Position numbers and translations under genes: made by a program
Assembly: GCA_016712635.1 (NCBI GenBank)
Contig: JADJQS010000002.1
Coordinates: 620,001-684,000 of the forward strand
Length of the DNA: 64,000 bases
Source of the DNA: Gammaproteobacteria bacterium
Lineage (GTDB): Bacteria; Pseudomonadota; Gammaproteobacteria; SZUA-140
Direction: 5' to 3'
Notes under the pieces: model-generated
Told to the model about the DNA's origin: nothing
Seen by the model: the letters and a program-made list of their open reading frames with translations, nothing else
The model's database searches: none
In this document: one piece after another, positions 49,236 through 58,050 of the stretch
Numbering within the stretch: position 1 is the first letter of the stretch
How the letters are laid out: every line of letters begins with the position of its first letter

Positions 49236-51122
49236 ATGAACCAGGATTCCGCCCCACCCGCCGCGCCGGGCTGTTCACCGTCCGCGGAGACCTCGCGCGA
49301 GTCGCTGCGCCGGCAGCTGATCGAATTGCACGCGGAAGTGATCACGCAGGCCGCGCAGCGCCTTGAACGGTTCCATGACTGCTACCCCGGCGGGACGTAC
49401 AGCGCCAGCGCGCGCAACCTCGCCCACTACCTCGCGCTGCGCCGCTTCGACCTGCGTCCGCTGCAGGACGCGCTGGCGGAGTTCGGAATCTCTTCGCTCG
49501 GCCGCTGCGAGGCGCACGTGCTGCCAACTCTGAACCAGGTCATCGGTCTGCTCGGCGGCGCCGCGCCCGCGGAAGCCCTGGCGGACATCCCGCCCGGGCC
49601 GCAGGCGGGCCAGGCGCTGCTGGCGGAACACACCCGGCGCATGTTCGGCGCCGGCGCGGCCAGGCGCTACACCCGCATCATGGTCACCCTGCCGGCGGAG
49701 GGAGCGGAGGATTATGCGCTGATCCGGGAACTGCTCGCCGGCGGCATGAACTGCGCGCGCATCAACTGCGCCCACGACGACCCGGACGTCTGGGAGAGGC
49801 TCGCGCGCAACGTCAGGCGCGCGGAGGCCGAGACCGGGACCGGGTGCCGCATCCTGATGGATCTCGCCGGCACGAAGCTGCGCACCGGCGCGGTGGAACA
49901 GATCCCCGCGGTGGTCCATCTGCGCACCCGGCGCGACCGCTACGGCCGCACCCTCGCCCCGGCCACGGTGCTGTTGTGCGCAGACGGCGCCGGCAACTGC
50001 GCGGATGCGGCCGCCGACTTTCGGTTCAGCATGGCCCCGGAACTCTGCGATGCGCTGCGGGACGGCGACCGGCTGAGCTTCCGCGACACCCGCGGCAAGC
50101 CGCGCGCCATCAACGTGCTGGCGCGGGAGGAATCGGGATGCTGGCGCGGCGAATGCTGGGAAAATGCCTATGTGTCCGACGAGACCGTGCTGCAGCTGGA
50201 GCGCGCCGGTGACGGACTCGACTATCACCACATCGGCGGAACCCATCGCTTCAGCCGCCATCCGTCCGAAGACATCGAGATCCGCCTGCACAGGGACGAC
50301 CGCCTGCTGCTGTCTGTCGCCCCCGCGCCGGGACGCCCGGCCGCCCCCGGCGCGCACGGACCGGAACCGGCCGTCATCGGCTGCAGCCATCCCCACGTGC
50401 TGACGCGACTGAAACCGGGCCAGCCGGCCTGGTTCGACGACGGCAAGATCGGCGGCGTGGTCGAAGCGGTCGACGCCGGCGGCGCCCTCGTCCGCATCAC
50501 CCACGCGAGGCCGGAGGGGGCGCGCCTGCGCGCGGACAAGGGCATCAATTTCCCGGGCGCCGACCTCGGACTTTCGGGGCTCACGGCGGAGGACCGCGCC
50601 TGCCTCGACAGCGTATGCCGCCTCGCGGACATGGTGGGATTCTCCTTCGTGGAAACCCTGGACGACATGGAGGAGCTGATCGGGGAGCTGACCCGGCGCG
50701 GGGCTACGGAGCTCGGCATCATCGCCAAGATCGAGACGCAGCGCGCGGTGATGAACCTGCCCGAGCTGATCCTCGGCACCATCGGGCGCTTTCCGTTCGG
50801 CGTCATGATCGCGCGCGGCGACCTCGCGGTCGAGCTCGGAGGCGAGCGCATGTCCGAGATCCAGGAGGAGATCCTGTGGCTGTGCGAGGCCGCGCACACC
50901 CCCGCGATCTGGGCGACGCAGGTGCTCGAGACGCTGACGCAGAAGGGCGCGATCAACCGCGCCGAGTTCACCGACGCGGCCATGTCTGCGCGCGCCGAAT
51001 GCGTGATGCTCAACAAGGGACGCTACGTGCTGCAGTCGGTGCGCGTGCTGGACGACATCCTCGCGCGCCTCCAGCAGCATCAATACAAGAAATTCTCCCG
51101 CTATCGCGCGCTGCACTGGTGA
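49236..51122 (+). CDS. Pyruvate kinase-like protein, extended form
   Basis: The 628-residue protein has pyruvate kinase elements spread over a longer chain: YTRIMVTLPAEG and MNCARINCAHDD (normally NFSHG), MDLAGTKLRTG, IIAKIETQRAVMNL with the catalytic Lys, MIARGDLAVELG and WATQVLETL. About 135 residues precede the barrel, and a long insert (about 230-390) replaces the usual B domain. The Ser of NFSHG, which helps hold K+, is Ala; the Lys in GTKLR corresponds to that of K+-independent enzymes. It would convert PEP to pyruvate, but the changes make a divergent activity possible. The C-terminal regulatory domain is missing. Confidence 0.82.
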   Translation: MNQDSAPPAAPGCSPSAETSRESLRRQLIELHAEVITQAAQRLERFHDCYPGGTYSASARNLAHYLALRRFDLRPLQDALAEFGISSLGRCEAHVLPTLNQVIGLLGGAAPAEALADIPPGPQAGQALLAEHTRRMFGAGAARRYTRIMVTLPAEGAEDYALIRELLAGGMNCARINCAHDDPDVWERLARNVRRAEAETGTGCRILMDLAGTKLRTGAVEQIPAVVHLRTRRDRYGRTLAPATVLLCADGAGNCADAAADFRFSMAPELCDALRDGDRLSFRDTRGKPRAINVLAREESGCWRGECWENAYVSDETVLQLERAGDGLDYHHIGGTHRFSRHPSEDIEIRLHRDDRLLLSVAPAPGRPAAPGAHGPEPAVIGCSHPHVLTRLKPGQPAWFDDGKIGGVVEAVDAGGALVRITHARPEGARLRADKGINFPGADLGLSGLTAEDRACLDSVCRLADMVGFSFVETLDDMEELIGELTRRGATELGIIAKIETQRAVMNLPELILGTIGRFPFGVMIARGDLAVELGGERMSEIQEEILWLCEAAHTPAIWATQVLETLTQKGAINRAEFTDAAMSARAECVMLNKGRYVLQSVRVLDDILARLQQHQYKKFSRYRALHW

Positions 51123-51205
51123 GTCCGGCGCGCCGCGCATTGCCACGGGACGGCCGGGATGATTAGATATCCCCACCCCTCCCGCACAGGACCGCCCCCG
51201 TACCG

Positions 51206-52468
51206 ATGGACCTGTTCCTCCAGCTCGTCGTCTCGCTCGCCATCGGCCTGCTGATCGGCCTCGAGCGCGGCTGGCAGGAACGCGCGGCGCCGGAGGGTTC
51301 ACGCATCGCCGGGCTGCGCACCTTCGGACTGATCGGCTTTCTCGGCGGCCTGTGGGCGGTGCTGGCGGAGCAGCTCGGCGCGCTGCTGCTCGGTTTCGCC
51401 TTCGCGGTGCTGGCGGCGCTGATGATACTCGCGCACCGGGAGGATGTGCGCCGCAACCGCGACCTCGGCATCACCACGGTGGTCGCCGCCCTAGTGACAT
51501 TCGCCCTCGGCGCCCTCGCGGTACTCGGCCAGGCCGGGGTTGCCGCCGCCGGGGCGGTGCTCACCATGACGCTGCTCAGCCTCAAACCGGTGCTGCACCA
51601 CTGGCTGCGCCGGATGGAATCCCGCGACCTCACCGCCGTCATCAAGCTGCTGCTGATCTCCGTGGTGGTACTGCCCGCGCTGCCGGACCAGGGCTACGGT
51701 CCATGGCAGGCGCTCAACCCCTATCGCATCTGGTGGATGGTCATCCTGATCGCCGCGCTGTCGTTCGCCGGCTACATCGCGATCAAGTGGGCCGGCGCGA
51801 GGCGCGGCCTGCTGCTGACGGGCCTGCTCGGAGGCATGGTCTCCTCCACCCTGACGACGCTGACCTTCGCGCGGCTCGCGCGCGAACAGCGCGTCGACGA
51901 CATATTCGCCGCCGGCATCGTGCTGGCCGCGGCGGTCATGTTCCCGCGCATGCTGGTGGAGGTCGCCGTGATCAACGCCGCGCTGCTGCCGGCGCTCGCA
52001 CTGCCCCTTGGCCTGATGACCTGTACCACCGCCGCCGGCGCCTGGTGGCTGGTGCGGCGGCGGAGCGGCGGCCAACCCGAGCCGGCGCTGGAGCTGGGCA
52101 ACCCGATGGAACTGCTGCCGGCGCTGAAATTCGGCGGACTGCTCGCGCTGGTGATGCTGCTCACGCACGGCATGCACGAATGGCTGGGACAGGAGGGACT
52201 CTACGCGGCCGCCGCCGTCTCCGGCCTGACCGACGTGGACGCCATCACGCTGTCGCTGGCACAGATGGCGCACGGCGCGGTCGCCGAATACGCCGCGGCG
52301 CGCGGCATCGTGATCGCGGCGCTGGTCAACACGGCATTCAAGGGGGCGCTCGCCGTGGCGATCGCGGGGAAGGAGATGGCGCAACGGGTACTGCCCGTGT
52401 TCGGGCTCACCGTTGCGGCGGGCGCGCTGGGGATATACCTGGCGGAATTACTGCGCCTGACCGCCTGA
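51206..52468 (+). CDS. MgtC/SapB-like DUF4010 membrane protein
   Basis: The 420-residue polytopic protein begins with an MgtC-like unit (LVVSLAIGLLIGLERGWQER; GLRTFGLIGFLGGL) and continues with the DUF4010 unit (VVVLPALPDQGYGP; LLTGLLGGMVSSTLTTLTFAR; SGLTDVDAITLSLAQMA). Function is not established; MgtC relatives affect Mg2+ or phosphate homeostasis and membrane ATP synthase, which would fit its place beside phoU. Its stop overlaps that of the convergent phoU by 21 bp. The conserved GLERGWQ motif fixes the start near the annotated ATG. Confidence 0.85.
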   Translation: MDLFLQLVVSLAIGLLIGLERGWQERAAPEGSRIAGLRTFGLIGFLGGLWAVLAEQLGALLLGFAFAVLAALMILAHREDVRRNRDLGITTVVAALVTFALGALAVLGQAGVAAAGAVLTMTLLSLKPVLHHWLRRMESRDLTAVIKLLLISVVVLPALPDQGYGPWQALNPYRIWWMVILIAALSFAGYIAIKWAGARRGLLLTGLLGGMVSSTLTTLTFARLAREQRVDDIFAAGIVLAAAVMFPRMLVEVAVINAALLPALALPLGLMTCTTAAGAWWLVRRRSGGQPEPALELGNPMELLPALKFGGLLALVMLLTHGMHEWLGQEGLYAAAAVSGLTDVDAITLSLAQMAHGAVAEYAAARGIVIAALVNTAFKGALAVAIAGKEMAQRVLPVFGLTVAAGALGIYLAELLRLTA

Positions 52469-53197
52469 ACCCACGCGTGACTGGCGGGCGCGCACCGCTT
52501 TCTCCATCTGCTCCAGGCTGAGGTGGCGCACGTCCTTGCCGTTCACCAGGTAGATGACGTACTCACAGATGTTCTTCGAGTGGTCGCCGATGCGCTCCAG
52601 CGCGCGCAGCGACCACATGATGTCGAGCGACCGGCGGATGGTGCGCGGGTCCTCCATCATGTAGGTGACCATCTGGCGCATCACGCCTTCGTACTCGTTG
52701 TCGATGTTCTGGTCCTCGCGCGTCACCTGCAGGGCGGCCTCGGGATCGAGGCGGGCGAACACGTCGAGGGTGTGGTGCATCATCTGGCGCACGCGATCGC
52801 CCAGGGTGTAGATCTCCATGTAGCGGTTCTTCGGCCGCTCCATCTCCATCAGGTGCAGCCCGATGCGGGCGACCTTCTCCGCCTGGTCGCCGATGCGCTC
52901 CAGGTCCGTGATGGTCTTGATGATCGCGACGATCAGGCGCAGGTCGCCGGCGGCGGGCTGCCGCCGCGCCAGCACGCGCGTGCATTCCTCGTCGATCTCG
53001 ACTTCCATCGAATTGACGTTATAGTCCCGCGTGATCACCAGCTCGCAGCGCTCCCCGTCGCCCTCGACCAGCGCCGTCACCGCGTCGGTGATCTGCTGCT
53101 CCACCAGCCCGCCCATGTTGAGCACGCGGTTGCGCAGATCCTCGAGCTCCTCGTTGTACTGGGCCGAGATGTGGTGTCCGAACATGTTTTCTATCAT
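52448..53197 (-). CDS. phoU: Phosphate-signalling regulator PhoU
   Basis: The 249-residue protein has two three-helix PhoU repeats, each with the metal-binding E/D-x3-D pattern (MEVEIDEECTRVLA ... LERIGDQAEKVARIG; NIDNEYEGVMRQMV ... LERIGDHSKNICEYV). It relays Pst transporter status to PhoR, keeping the Pho regulon off when phosphate is plentiful. The pst genes are not in the window. Transcribed on the minus strand after a 367-bp gap from phoR; a Pho-box-like repeat lies 139 bp upstream. Confidence 0.94.
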   Translation of the reverse strand: MIENMFGHHISAQYNEELEDLRNRVLNMGGLVEQQITDAVTALVEGDGERCELVITRDYNVNSMEVEIDEECTRVLARRQPAAGDLRLIVAIIKTITDLERIGDQAEKVARIGLHLMEMERPKNRYMEIYTLGDRVRQMMHHTLDVFARLDPEAALQVTREDQNIDNEYEGVMRQMVTYMMEDPRTIRRSLDIMWSLRALERIGDHSKNICEYVIYLVNGKDVRHLSLEQMEKAVRARQSRVGSGGQAQ

Positions 53198-53335
53198 GGC
53201 ATGCCTCCGGCGGACTCGGGCTGTCCCGCCTGCAGTGAAAAAGATGGCTGTAAGTATAGCGTGCTTTAATCCGGGGGATACTCCCCCGTTTGCGGTAATC
53301 CGGCCGCACCGCCCGGGTGATCATAGAACTGTAAT

Positions 53336-53353
53336 ATTACAGTTTATTGACAC
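53336..53353 (-). promoter_or_regulatory. Candidate PhoB box upstream of phoU
   Basis: On the minus strand GTGTCAATAAACTGTAAT matches 14 of 18 Pho-box positions by my count: two heptads at 11-bp pitch with an ATAA-like spacer. It lies 139 bp before the phoU start and after the phoR terminator. Confidence 0.5.
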
Positions 53354-53376
53354 GGAAGGCGGCGGGCGGGCGGCGC

Positions 53377-53401
53377 AAAAAAAAAGGCCGCAAGCGCGGC
53401 C
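53377..53401 (-). terminator. Rho-independent terminator of phoBR
   Basis: On the minus strand GGCCGC, GCTT, GCGGCC (53401 to 53386) followed by nine T (53377-53385). It lies about 164 bp after the phoR stop, and separates phoR from phoU, so the latter needs its own promoter. Confidence 0.8.
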
Positions 53402-53564
53402 TGGTGCTCCCGAGAGGATAGGAGCCAAGTGGGGGATAGCGGCGGATCGCCGGGTCCGCCGTGGACGTACCCGGATCACCGCCGCTTCGCGACACTGTAG
53501 GGAAAGCGTGTGACGATTGGATGATGAAACGCAGAAGATTTGATTAAGGCCCGCCGCGGCGCGC

Positions 53565-54893
53565 CTATTTCACCAGGCGCATCTCCGGTCCGCCCGTCCT
53601 GACCACCACGCGGGCGGGCGGGAAGCGGCAGCTGAAGGTGCTGCCCTCGCCGGGCGTGCTCTGGACCTCCAGCGTCGCCTGGTGGTTGCGCAGCACGTGC
53701 TTGACGATGGACAGGCCGAGCCCGGTGCCGCCCACCGACCGCGAGCGCCCGGTATCGACGCGGTAGAAGCGCTCCGTCAGGCGCGGGATCAGGTGCGGCG
53801 GGATGCCGATTCCGTTGTCCGCCACGGAGAAGTACGCCCCCGCCGCATCGGCGCCCCAGCGTATGGCGATGCGACCGCCGCTGGGCGTGTACTGCACGGC
53901 GTTGCGCACCAGATTGGCGAATGCGCTGTAGAGATACTGGTTGACACCGTGCAGCCACACCGATTCGTCGGCCTCCAGCACGATCTCGTGGCGGCGCTCC
54001 CCGCCGAGCATCTTCGCGTCGGCCAGCAGGCCCTGCAGCATTGCCGGCACGTTGACGTCCATCTCGTTCTCCTGGATCTCGTTCATCTCGAGGCGGGAGA
54101 TCTGCAGCAGGTCGTTGACCAGGTTGCGCATGCGCTCGGTCTGCTGCTGCATCTGCCGCAGCGCCTGCTCCATCTGCTCGGGTTTGCGCTGCTTGCCCAC
54201 CAGGCTCTCGAGGTAACCGCTGATCACGGTCAGCGGGGTGCTGAGCTCGTGCGAGACGTTGGCGATGAAGTCGCGCCGCATCACCTCCAGGCGGTGCAGC
54301 TTGGTGATGTCGCGCGCGATCAGCAGGCGCTGGTTGTCGCCGTACGGCACGATGTAGATCTGCATGGTCGACACGCTGTCGACCGGCGAGCTCAGCACGA
54401 GCGGCTCGGCGTAGTCGCCGGACTGCAGGTACTCGACGAAGGCGGGCTGGCGCACCAGATTGTCGACGCGCTGCCCGATGTCGTGCGTGAGGCTGAGCCC
54501 GAGCAGGCTGGAGGCGGCCTCGTTCATCCACTCGATGGCATTGTCGCGGCGCAGGACCAGGGCCGCGTCCGGAAAGGCCTCCGCCGATTCGCGGTAGCGC
54601 TCGACCAGGTTCTTGAGCTTGCGCTCCCGCTTGCGGCCGCGTTCGCGCAGCTTGTGGACCTGGTAGTAGAGCTCGCTCCAGATGTTTTCGGAGAAACCGG
54701 CCTCGGGCTCGTAGCCGTAGATCAGCCAGCGGGCGAAACGGTGCAGCTTGAGCAGGTGCCAGCCCAGGAAGACCAGCACACCGGCGGCGAGCGAGGCGCC
54801 GTGCAGTCCGAAGATGCCCCCCGCCAGGAGGCTGGCCGCCAGGATAAGCGTGAGACGCCAGAGTTCCTTCAGCCAGTAGCCGATCAAGCTCAC
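53565..54893 (-). CDS. phoR: Phosphate regulon sensor kinase PhoR
   Basis: The 442-residue kinase has two N-terminal membrane segments (residues 10-50) without a large periplasmic domain, the PhoR-specific linker, a PAS domain (SAEAFPDAALVLRRDNAIEWMNEAA), HisKA FIANVSHELSTPLTVISGY and the ATPase with NLVRNAVQYTP, VADNGIGIP and GGTGLGLSIVKHVL. It phosphorylates PhoB when phosphate is low, with PhoU and Pst holding it in check. The ATG overlaps the phoB stop by 4 bp. C-terminus and length are as expected. Confidence 0.95.
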   Translation of the reverse strand: MSLIGYWLKELWRLTLILAASLLAGGIFGLHGASLAAGVLVFLGWHLLKLHRFARWLIYGYEPEAGFSENIWSELYYQVHKLRERGRKRERKLKNLVERYRESAEAFPDAALVLRRDNAIEWMNEAASSLLGLSLTHDIGQRVDNLVRQPAFVEYLQSGDYAEPLVLSSPVDSVSTMQIYIVPYGDNQRLLIARDITKLHRLEVMRRDFIANVSHELSTPLTVISGYLESLVGKQRKPEQMEQALRQMQQQTERMRNLVNDLLQISRLEMNEIQENEMDVNVPAMLQGLLADAKMLGGERRHEIVLEADESVWLHGVNQYLYSAFANLVRNAVQYTPSGGRIAIRWGADAAGAYFSVADNGIGIPPHLIPRLTERFYRVDTGRSRSVGGTGLGLSIVKHVLRNHQATLEVQSTPGEGSTFSCRFPPARVVVRTGGPEMRLVK

Positions 54894-55576
54894 ACCTGGG
54901 TGGAGAAGCGGTACCCTACCGTACGCACCGTCTGCACATGGCGGTCATAGCCTGTGGACCCCAGCGCCTTGCGCAGGCGGCGGATATGCACGTCGACGGT
55001 GCGCTCCTCGACATAGACGTTCTGTCCCCACACATTATTCAGGAGCTGCTCGCGGGTGTATACCCGCTCCGGATGGGTCATGAAGAAATGCAGCAGCCTG
55101 AATTCCGTCGGCCCCATGTCGAGGACCTCGCCCAGCACGGTCACCTTGTGTCCGACCGGGTCCAGGCACAGGCCGCTGACCTGGATCAGCTCCTGCTGCC
55201 CGCCCGGGGTCACGCGCCGGAGGACGGCCTGGATGCGGGCCTTCAGTTCGCGGGTGGAGAACGGCTTGGTGATGTAGTCGTCCGCCTCCTGGAGGCCCTT
55301 CACCTTGTCGTCCTCCTCCGCGCGCGCCGTCAGCATGATGATCGGGATGTCGCGGTTGGCGGCGTCCTTCTTGAGCCGGCGCGCGAACTCCACCCCGCTC
55401 ATGCCGGGCAGCATCCAGTCGAGCAGGATCAGGTCCGGGCGCTGTCCCTGCATGATGGTGAAGCCCTCGCCGGCGTCGGCGGCCTCGAGGATCTCGAAGT
55501 CCTCGTCCGCCAGGGCGAACTTCAGCATCTCGCGCACGGGCGCCTCGTCTTCGACCAGCAGCAGCTTGGGCATCAT
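54890..55576 (-). CDS. phoB: Phosphate regulon response regulator PhoB
   Basis: The 228-residue OmpR-type regulator has an acidic pocket (VEDEAPVR), phosphoacceptor Asp53 (ILLDWMLPG), Lys104 (YITKPFS) and the winged-helix output domain (GPTEFRLLHFFMTHPERVYTREQLL; VDVHIRRLRKAL). It binds CTGTCAT-type direct repeats and recruits sigma-70 through sigma region 4. The loop before Lys is one residue shorter than usual (GLQEADDYITK against GLExGADDYITK). A Pho-box-like site lies 49-66 bp upstream, consistent with autoregulation. Confidence 0.95.
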   Translation of the reverse strand: MMPKLLLVEDEAPVREMLKFALADEDFEILEAADAGEGFTIMQGQRPDLILLDWMLPGMSGVEFARRLKKDAANRDIPIIMLTARAEEDDKVKGLQEADDYITKPFSTRELKARIQAVLRRVTPGGQQELIQVSGLCLDPVGHKVTVLGEVLDMGPTEFRLLHFFMTHPERVYTREQLLNNVWGQNVYVEERTVDVHIRRLRKALGSTGYDRHVQTVRTVGYRFSTQV

Positions 55577-55624
55577 TCCGGATTCACCCGATATTTTTCA
55601 AGCTATGTAGGCTAAGCCTTTCAG

Positions 55625-55642
55625 ATTGCATAAATATGACAG
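55625..55642 (-). promoter_or_regulatory. Candidate PhoB box upstream of phoB
   Basis: On the minus strand CTGTCAT-ATTT-ATGCAAT: a perfect first heptad, 4 of 7 in the second. Lies 49-66 bp before the phoB start; autoregulation of phoBR is the rule in enterobacteria. Confidence 0.45.
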
Positions 55643-55649
55643 TGTCACG

Positions 55650-56645
55650 CTATTGCAACATATCCGCACGCAGGGCCGCGAGCAAGCCCGTCATGTCGGC
55701 CGGCAGCGGCGCGGACCATGACATCTCCTCCCCGCTCGCGGGATGCCGGAGCGCCAGCCTGCGCGCGTGCAGGGCCTGGCGCCGGAAACCGCGCAGCGCC
55801 TCGGCGAGGGCCGCGCCGCCGCCGGGCGGGAGGCGCAGCCGCCCGCCATAGACGGGATCTCCGACCAGGGGATGGTGGATGTGCGCCAGATGGACGCGGA
55901 TCTGGTGCGTGCGCCCGGATTCGAGCCTGACCTGCACATGGGTATGGGCGCGGAAGCGCTCCAGCACCCGGTAATGGCTCACTGCCGCCCGGCCCTGTTC
56001 GCGCACCGCCATGCGGGTGCGCTGGGTGGGGTGGCGGCCGATCGGCGCGTCGATGCGGCCGCCGGCGGTCATCACGCCGCAGACGATGGCCTCGTACTCG
56101 CGCTCCACCGCACGCGCCTGCAGGGCGGTGACCAGCCGTTTGTGCGCCTCCAGCGTGCGCGCCACCACCAGCAGTCCGCTGGTGTCCTTGTCGAGGCGGT
56201 GCACGATGCCCGCGCGCGGTAGCAGCGCGAGTTCCGGCGCGTAGTGCAGCAGGGCGTTGAGCAGGGTGCCGGCGCGGTTGCCGGCGGCGGGATGCACCAC
56301 CAGCCCGGCCGGCTTGTTGATCACCAGCAGGCCGGCGTCCTGGTACACGACGTCGAGGGCGCGCTCCTCCGCCTGCCACGCGGTATCCGGCTCCACGCGC
56401 GCGACCAGATCGATGCGCTCCCCGCCGCGCGCCTTGTCGCGCGGCCGCGGGTGCAGTCCGTCGATGCTGACCCGGCCCTCCTGCATCCATTGCTGCAGGC
56501 GCGCGCGCGAGTAGTCGGGGAACAGCTCGGCCAGCACGCGGTCGAGGCGCATGCCCGCCAGCGCGTCCGGAACCTGCGCCGTCAGCCGCCGCTCGTAGAC
56601 CCTCGGATCCGCCTCTCCCGGCGCTGACGGCATGCCCATCCCCAT
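55650..56645 (-). CDS. rluD: 23S rRNA pseudouridine synthase RluD
   Basis: The 331-residue enzyme has an N-terminal S4 domain (MRLDRVLAELFPDYSRARLQQWMQEG, residues 32-57) and the RluA catalytic fold with HRLDKDTSGLLV, catalytic Asp152. RluD modifies U1911, U1915 and U1917 in helix 69 of 23S rRNA. The S4 domain plus divergence from bamD-type genes supports RluD over RluC. The ATG at 56643-56645 follows a purine-rich stretch; two further Met codons within five residues are alternatives. The HRLG paralogue at 14.1 kb makes a useful contrast. Confidence 0.93.
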   Translation of the reverse strand: MGMGMPSAPGEADPRVYERRLTAQVPDALAGMRLDRVLAELFPDYSRARLQQWMQEGRVSIDGLHPRPRDKARGGERIDLVARVEPDTAWQAEERALDVVYQDAGLLVINKPAGLVVHPAAGNRAGTLLNALLHYAPELALLPRAGIVHRLDKDTSGLLVVARTLEAHKRLVTALQARAVEREYEAIVCGVMTAGGRIDAPIGRHPTQRTRMAVREQGRAAVSHYRVLERFRAHTHVQVRLESGRTHQIRVHLAHIHHPLVGDPVYGGRLRLPPGGGAALAEALRGFRRQALHARRLALRHPASGEEMSWSAPLPADMTGLLAALRADMLQ

Positions 56646-56675
56646 ATGCTCTTTTCTTTCAGCAGGATATCGGAC

Positions 56676-56681
56676 CATAAT
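56676..56681 (+). promoter_or_regulatory. -10 box of the SPOR-fused BamD paralogue gene
   Basis: CATAAT precedes the ATG at 56715 by 33 bp, just inside the gap with divergent rluD. A similar TATAAT precedes bamD, with the same following GGCG. No -35 is clear. Confidence 0.35.
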
Positions 56682-56714
56682 GGCGCCGATGATTGGCACC
56701 CATTCTACTTGATC

Positions 56715-57995
56715 ATGCCGGGCGACGCTTATCCGGAGCAGCAGCGGCCCGCCCGGCGGCTGCCGTTCCCCGCACCGGCCTTCGCATTGATCGCGGCCTT
56801 CGCGCTGGCCGCGGCCGCGTGCAGCGGCGGCGCGGCGAACACCCGCCCCGCCGGACAACCGGCCGCCGCCGCGCTCTACGAGGCCGGCCACGCGGCCATG
56901 CAGCAGGAGGATTTTGCAACCGCGGCGCAGCAGTTCCGCACCCTGGAGTCGCTCTATCCCGCAAGCCCCGAGACGCTGCAGGGACAGGCGGAGCTGATCT
57001 ACGCCTATTACAGGCAGGACGACATCGCCGCCGTGCTGGTGACCTCCGAGCGGCTCATCCGCGATCAACCCGGTCACCCCAACCTCGATTACGTGTACTA
57101 CCTGCGCGGCCTCGCCATGTTCAACCAGGCGCGGGCGGCGCTGGCGCAGGACAGCGTGGAGATCCGGCCGCGGCCGCCCGCCGCCGACCTCGCGCTGGAA
57201 TATTTCAGCGCACTGGTCGCGCGCTATCCCCAGAGCAAGTACGCCGAGGACGCGCGCGCGCGCATCCCCCTGCTGCAGAACGGACTGGCGAACTTCGAAC
57301 TCGACACCGCGAAGATCTATCTCAACCGGGGCGACTACGTGAACGCCGGGCTGCACGCCCGCGCGGCGCTGGAGAATTACCCCGAGTCCAGCGTCAAGAC
57401 CGAGGCCGCGATGGTGGCCAACATGGCCTACCGCATGCTCGATCTCCACCAGGGTCCGCCGGGCGGGGTCGCCGTCGCGCCGACGGAGGACAAGCAGCCC
57501 GACGCCGGAAGCACGGATGCCGGTCCTGCGGTGCCGGCCGCGGCGTCGCCGGACAGCGCGGGACCGGTCGCTGACCAGCAGGTGACGATGGATGCCCCGG
57601 ATCCGGCCGCGGCGTCAGCAATGCCGGCGGAATCCGTCGATGAAGCCGCGGGGGTCCAGGGAGAAGGCTCCACGGTCCCGGCGCAGGCCGGGCTGCACGG
57701 CGCCGACTGGATCGCGCGACAGGATCCGGGCGCCTACACGCTCCAGCTGTTCAGCGTCGCCGACGCGGAGGCCCTGCAGCGCTTCGTCCGCCGTCACGCG
57801 CTGCCCGACCTGGCCTGGTTCGAGACCCGGCGGCAGGGGTTTCCCTGGTTTTCGCTGATCCACGGCGTCTATCCGGATGCAGCGGGCGCGCGCGCCGCCG
57901 CCGCAGAGCTGCCCGCCGGCCTCAATCTGCCGCAGCCCTGGATCCGCCGCATGGGCGAGATCCAGGCGTTCCTTCCGGCGGCATCTCCGCAGTGA
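56715..57995 (+). CDS. BamD-like lipoprotein fused to a C-terminal SPOR domain
   Basis: The 426-residue protein has a lipoprotein signal (FALAAAAC, Cys36), a BamD/ComL-type TPR region (LYEAGHAAMQQEDFATAAQQF; HPNLDYVYYLRGLAMFNQ; YPQSKYAEDARARI; TAKIYLNRGDYVNAGLHARA; about 50-260), a low-complexity Pro/Ala/Asp linker and a SPOR-type ending (AYTLQLFSVADAEALQRFVRRH; PWFSLIHGVYPDAAGARAAAAELP). SPOR domains bind denuded peptidoglycan at the septum. It is a duplicate of the bamD gene 55 bp downstream with added SPOR, which could link outer membrane assembly to division. Start at ATG 56715; no clear RBS. Confidence 0.82.
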   Translation: MPGDAYPEQQRPARRLPFPAPAFALIAAFALAAAACSGGAANTRPAGQPAAAALYEAGHAAMQQEDFATAAQQFRTLESLYPASPETLQGQAELIYAYYRQDDIAAVLVTSERLIRDQPGHPNLDYVYYLRGLAMFNQARAALAQDSVEIRPRPPAADLALEYFSALVARYPQSKYAEDARARIPLLQNGLANFELDTAKIYLNRGDYVNAGLHARAALENYPESSVKTEAAMVANMAYRMLDLHQGPPGGVAVAPTEDKQPDAGSTDAGPAVPAAASPDSAGPVADQQVTMDAPDPAAASAMPAESVDEAAGVQGEGSTVPAQAGLHGADWIARQDPGAYTLQLFSVADAEALQRFVRRHALPDLAWFETRRQGFPWFSLIHGVYPDAAGARAAAAELPAGLNLPQPWIRRMGEIQAFLPAASPQ

Positions 57996-58016
57996 CCCCG
58001 GGCGCGCGATGCGGGC

Positions 58017-58022
58017 TATAAT
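58017..58022 (+). promoter_or_regulatory. -10 box of bamD
   Basis: A perfect TATAAT precedes the ATG at 58051 by 28 bp. The ATG at 58021 overlaps the hexamer and cannot be the start from this promoter. No clear -35 at 17 bp. Confidence 0.5.
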
Positions 58023-58050
58023 GGCGTCCTTCATGGTGCGAGGCCTTCCC

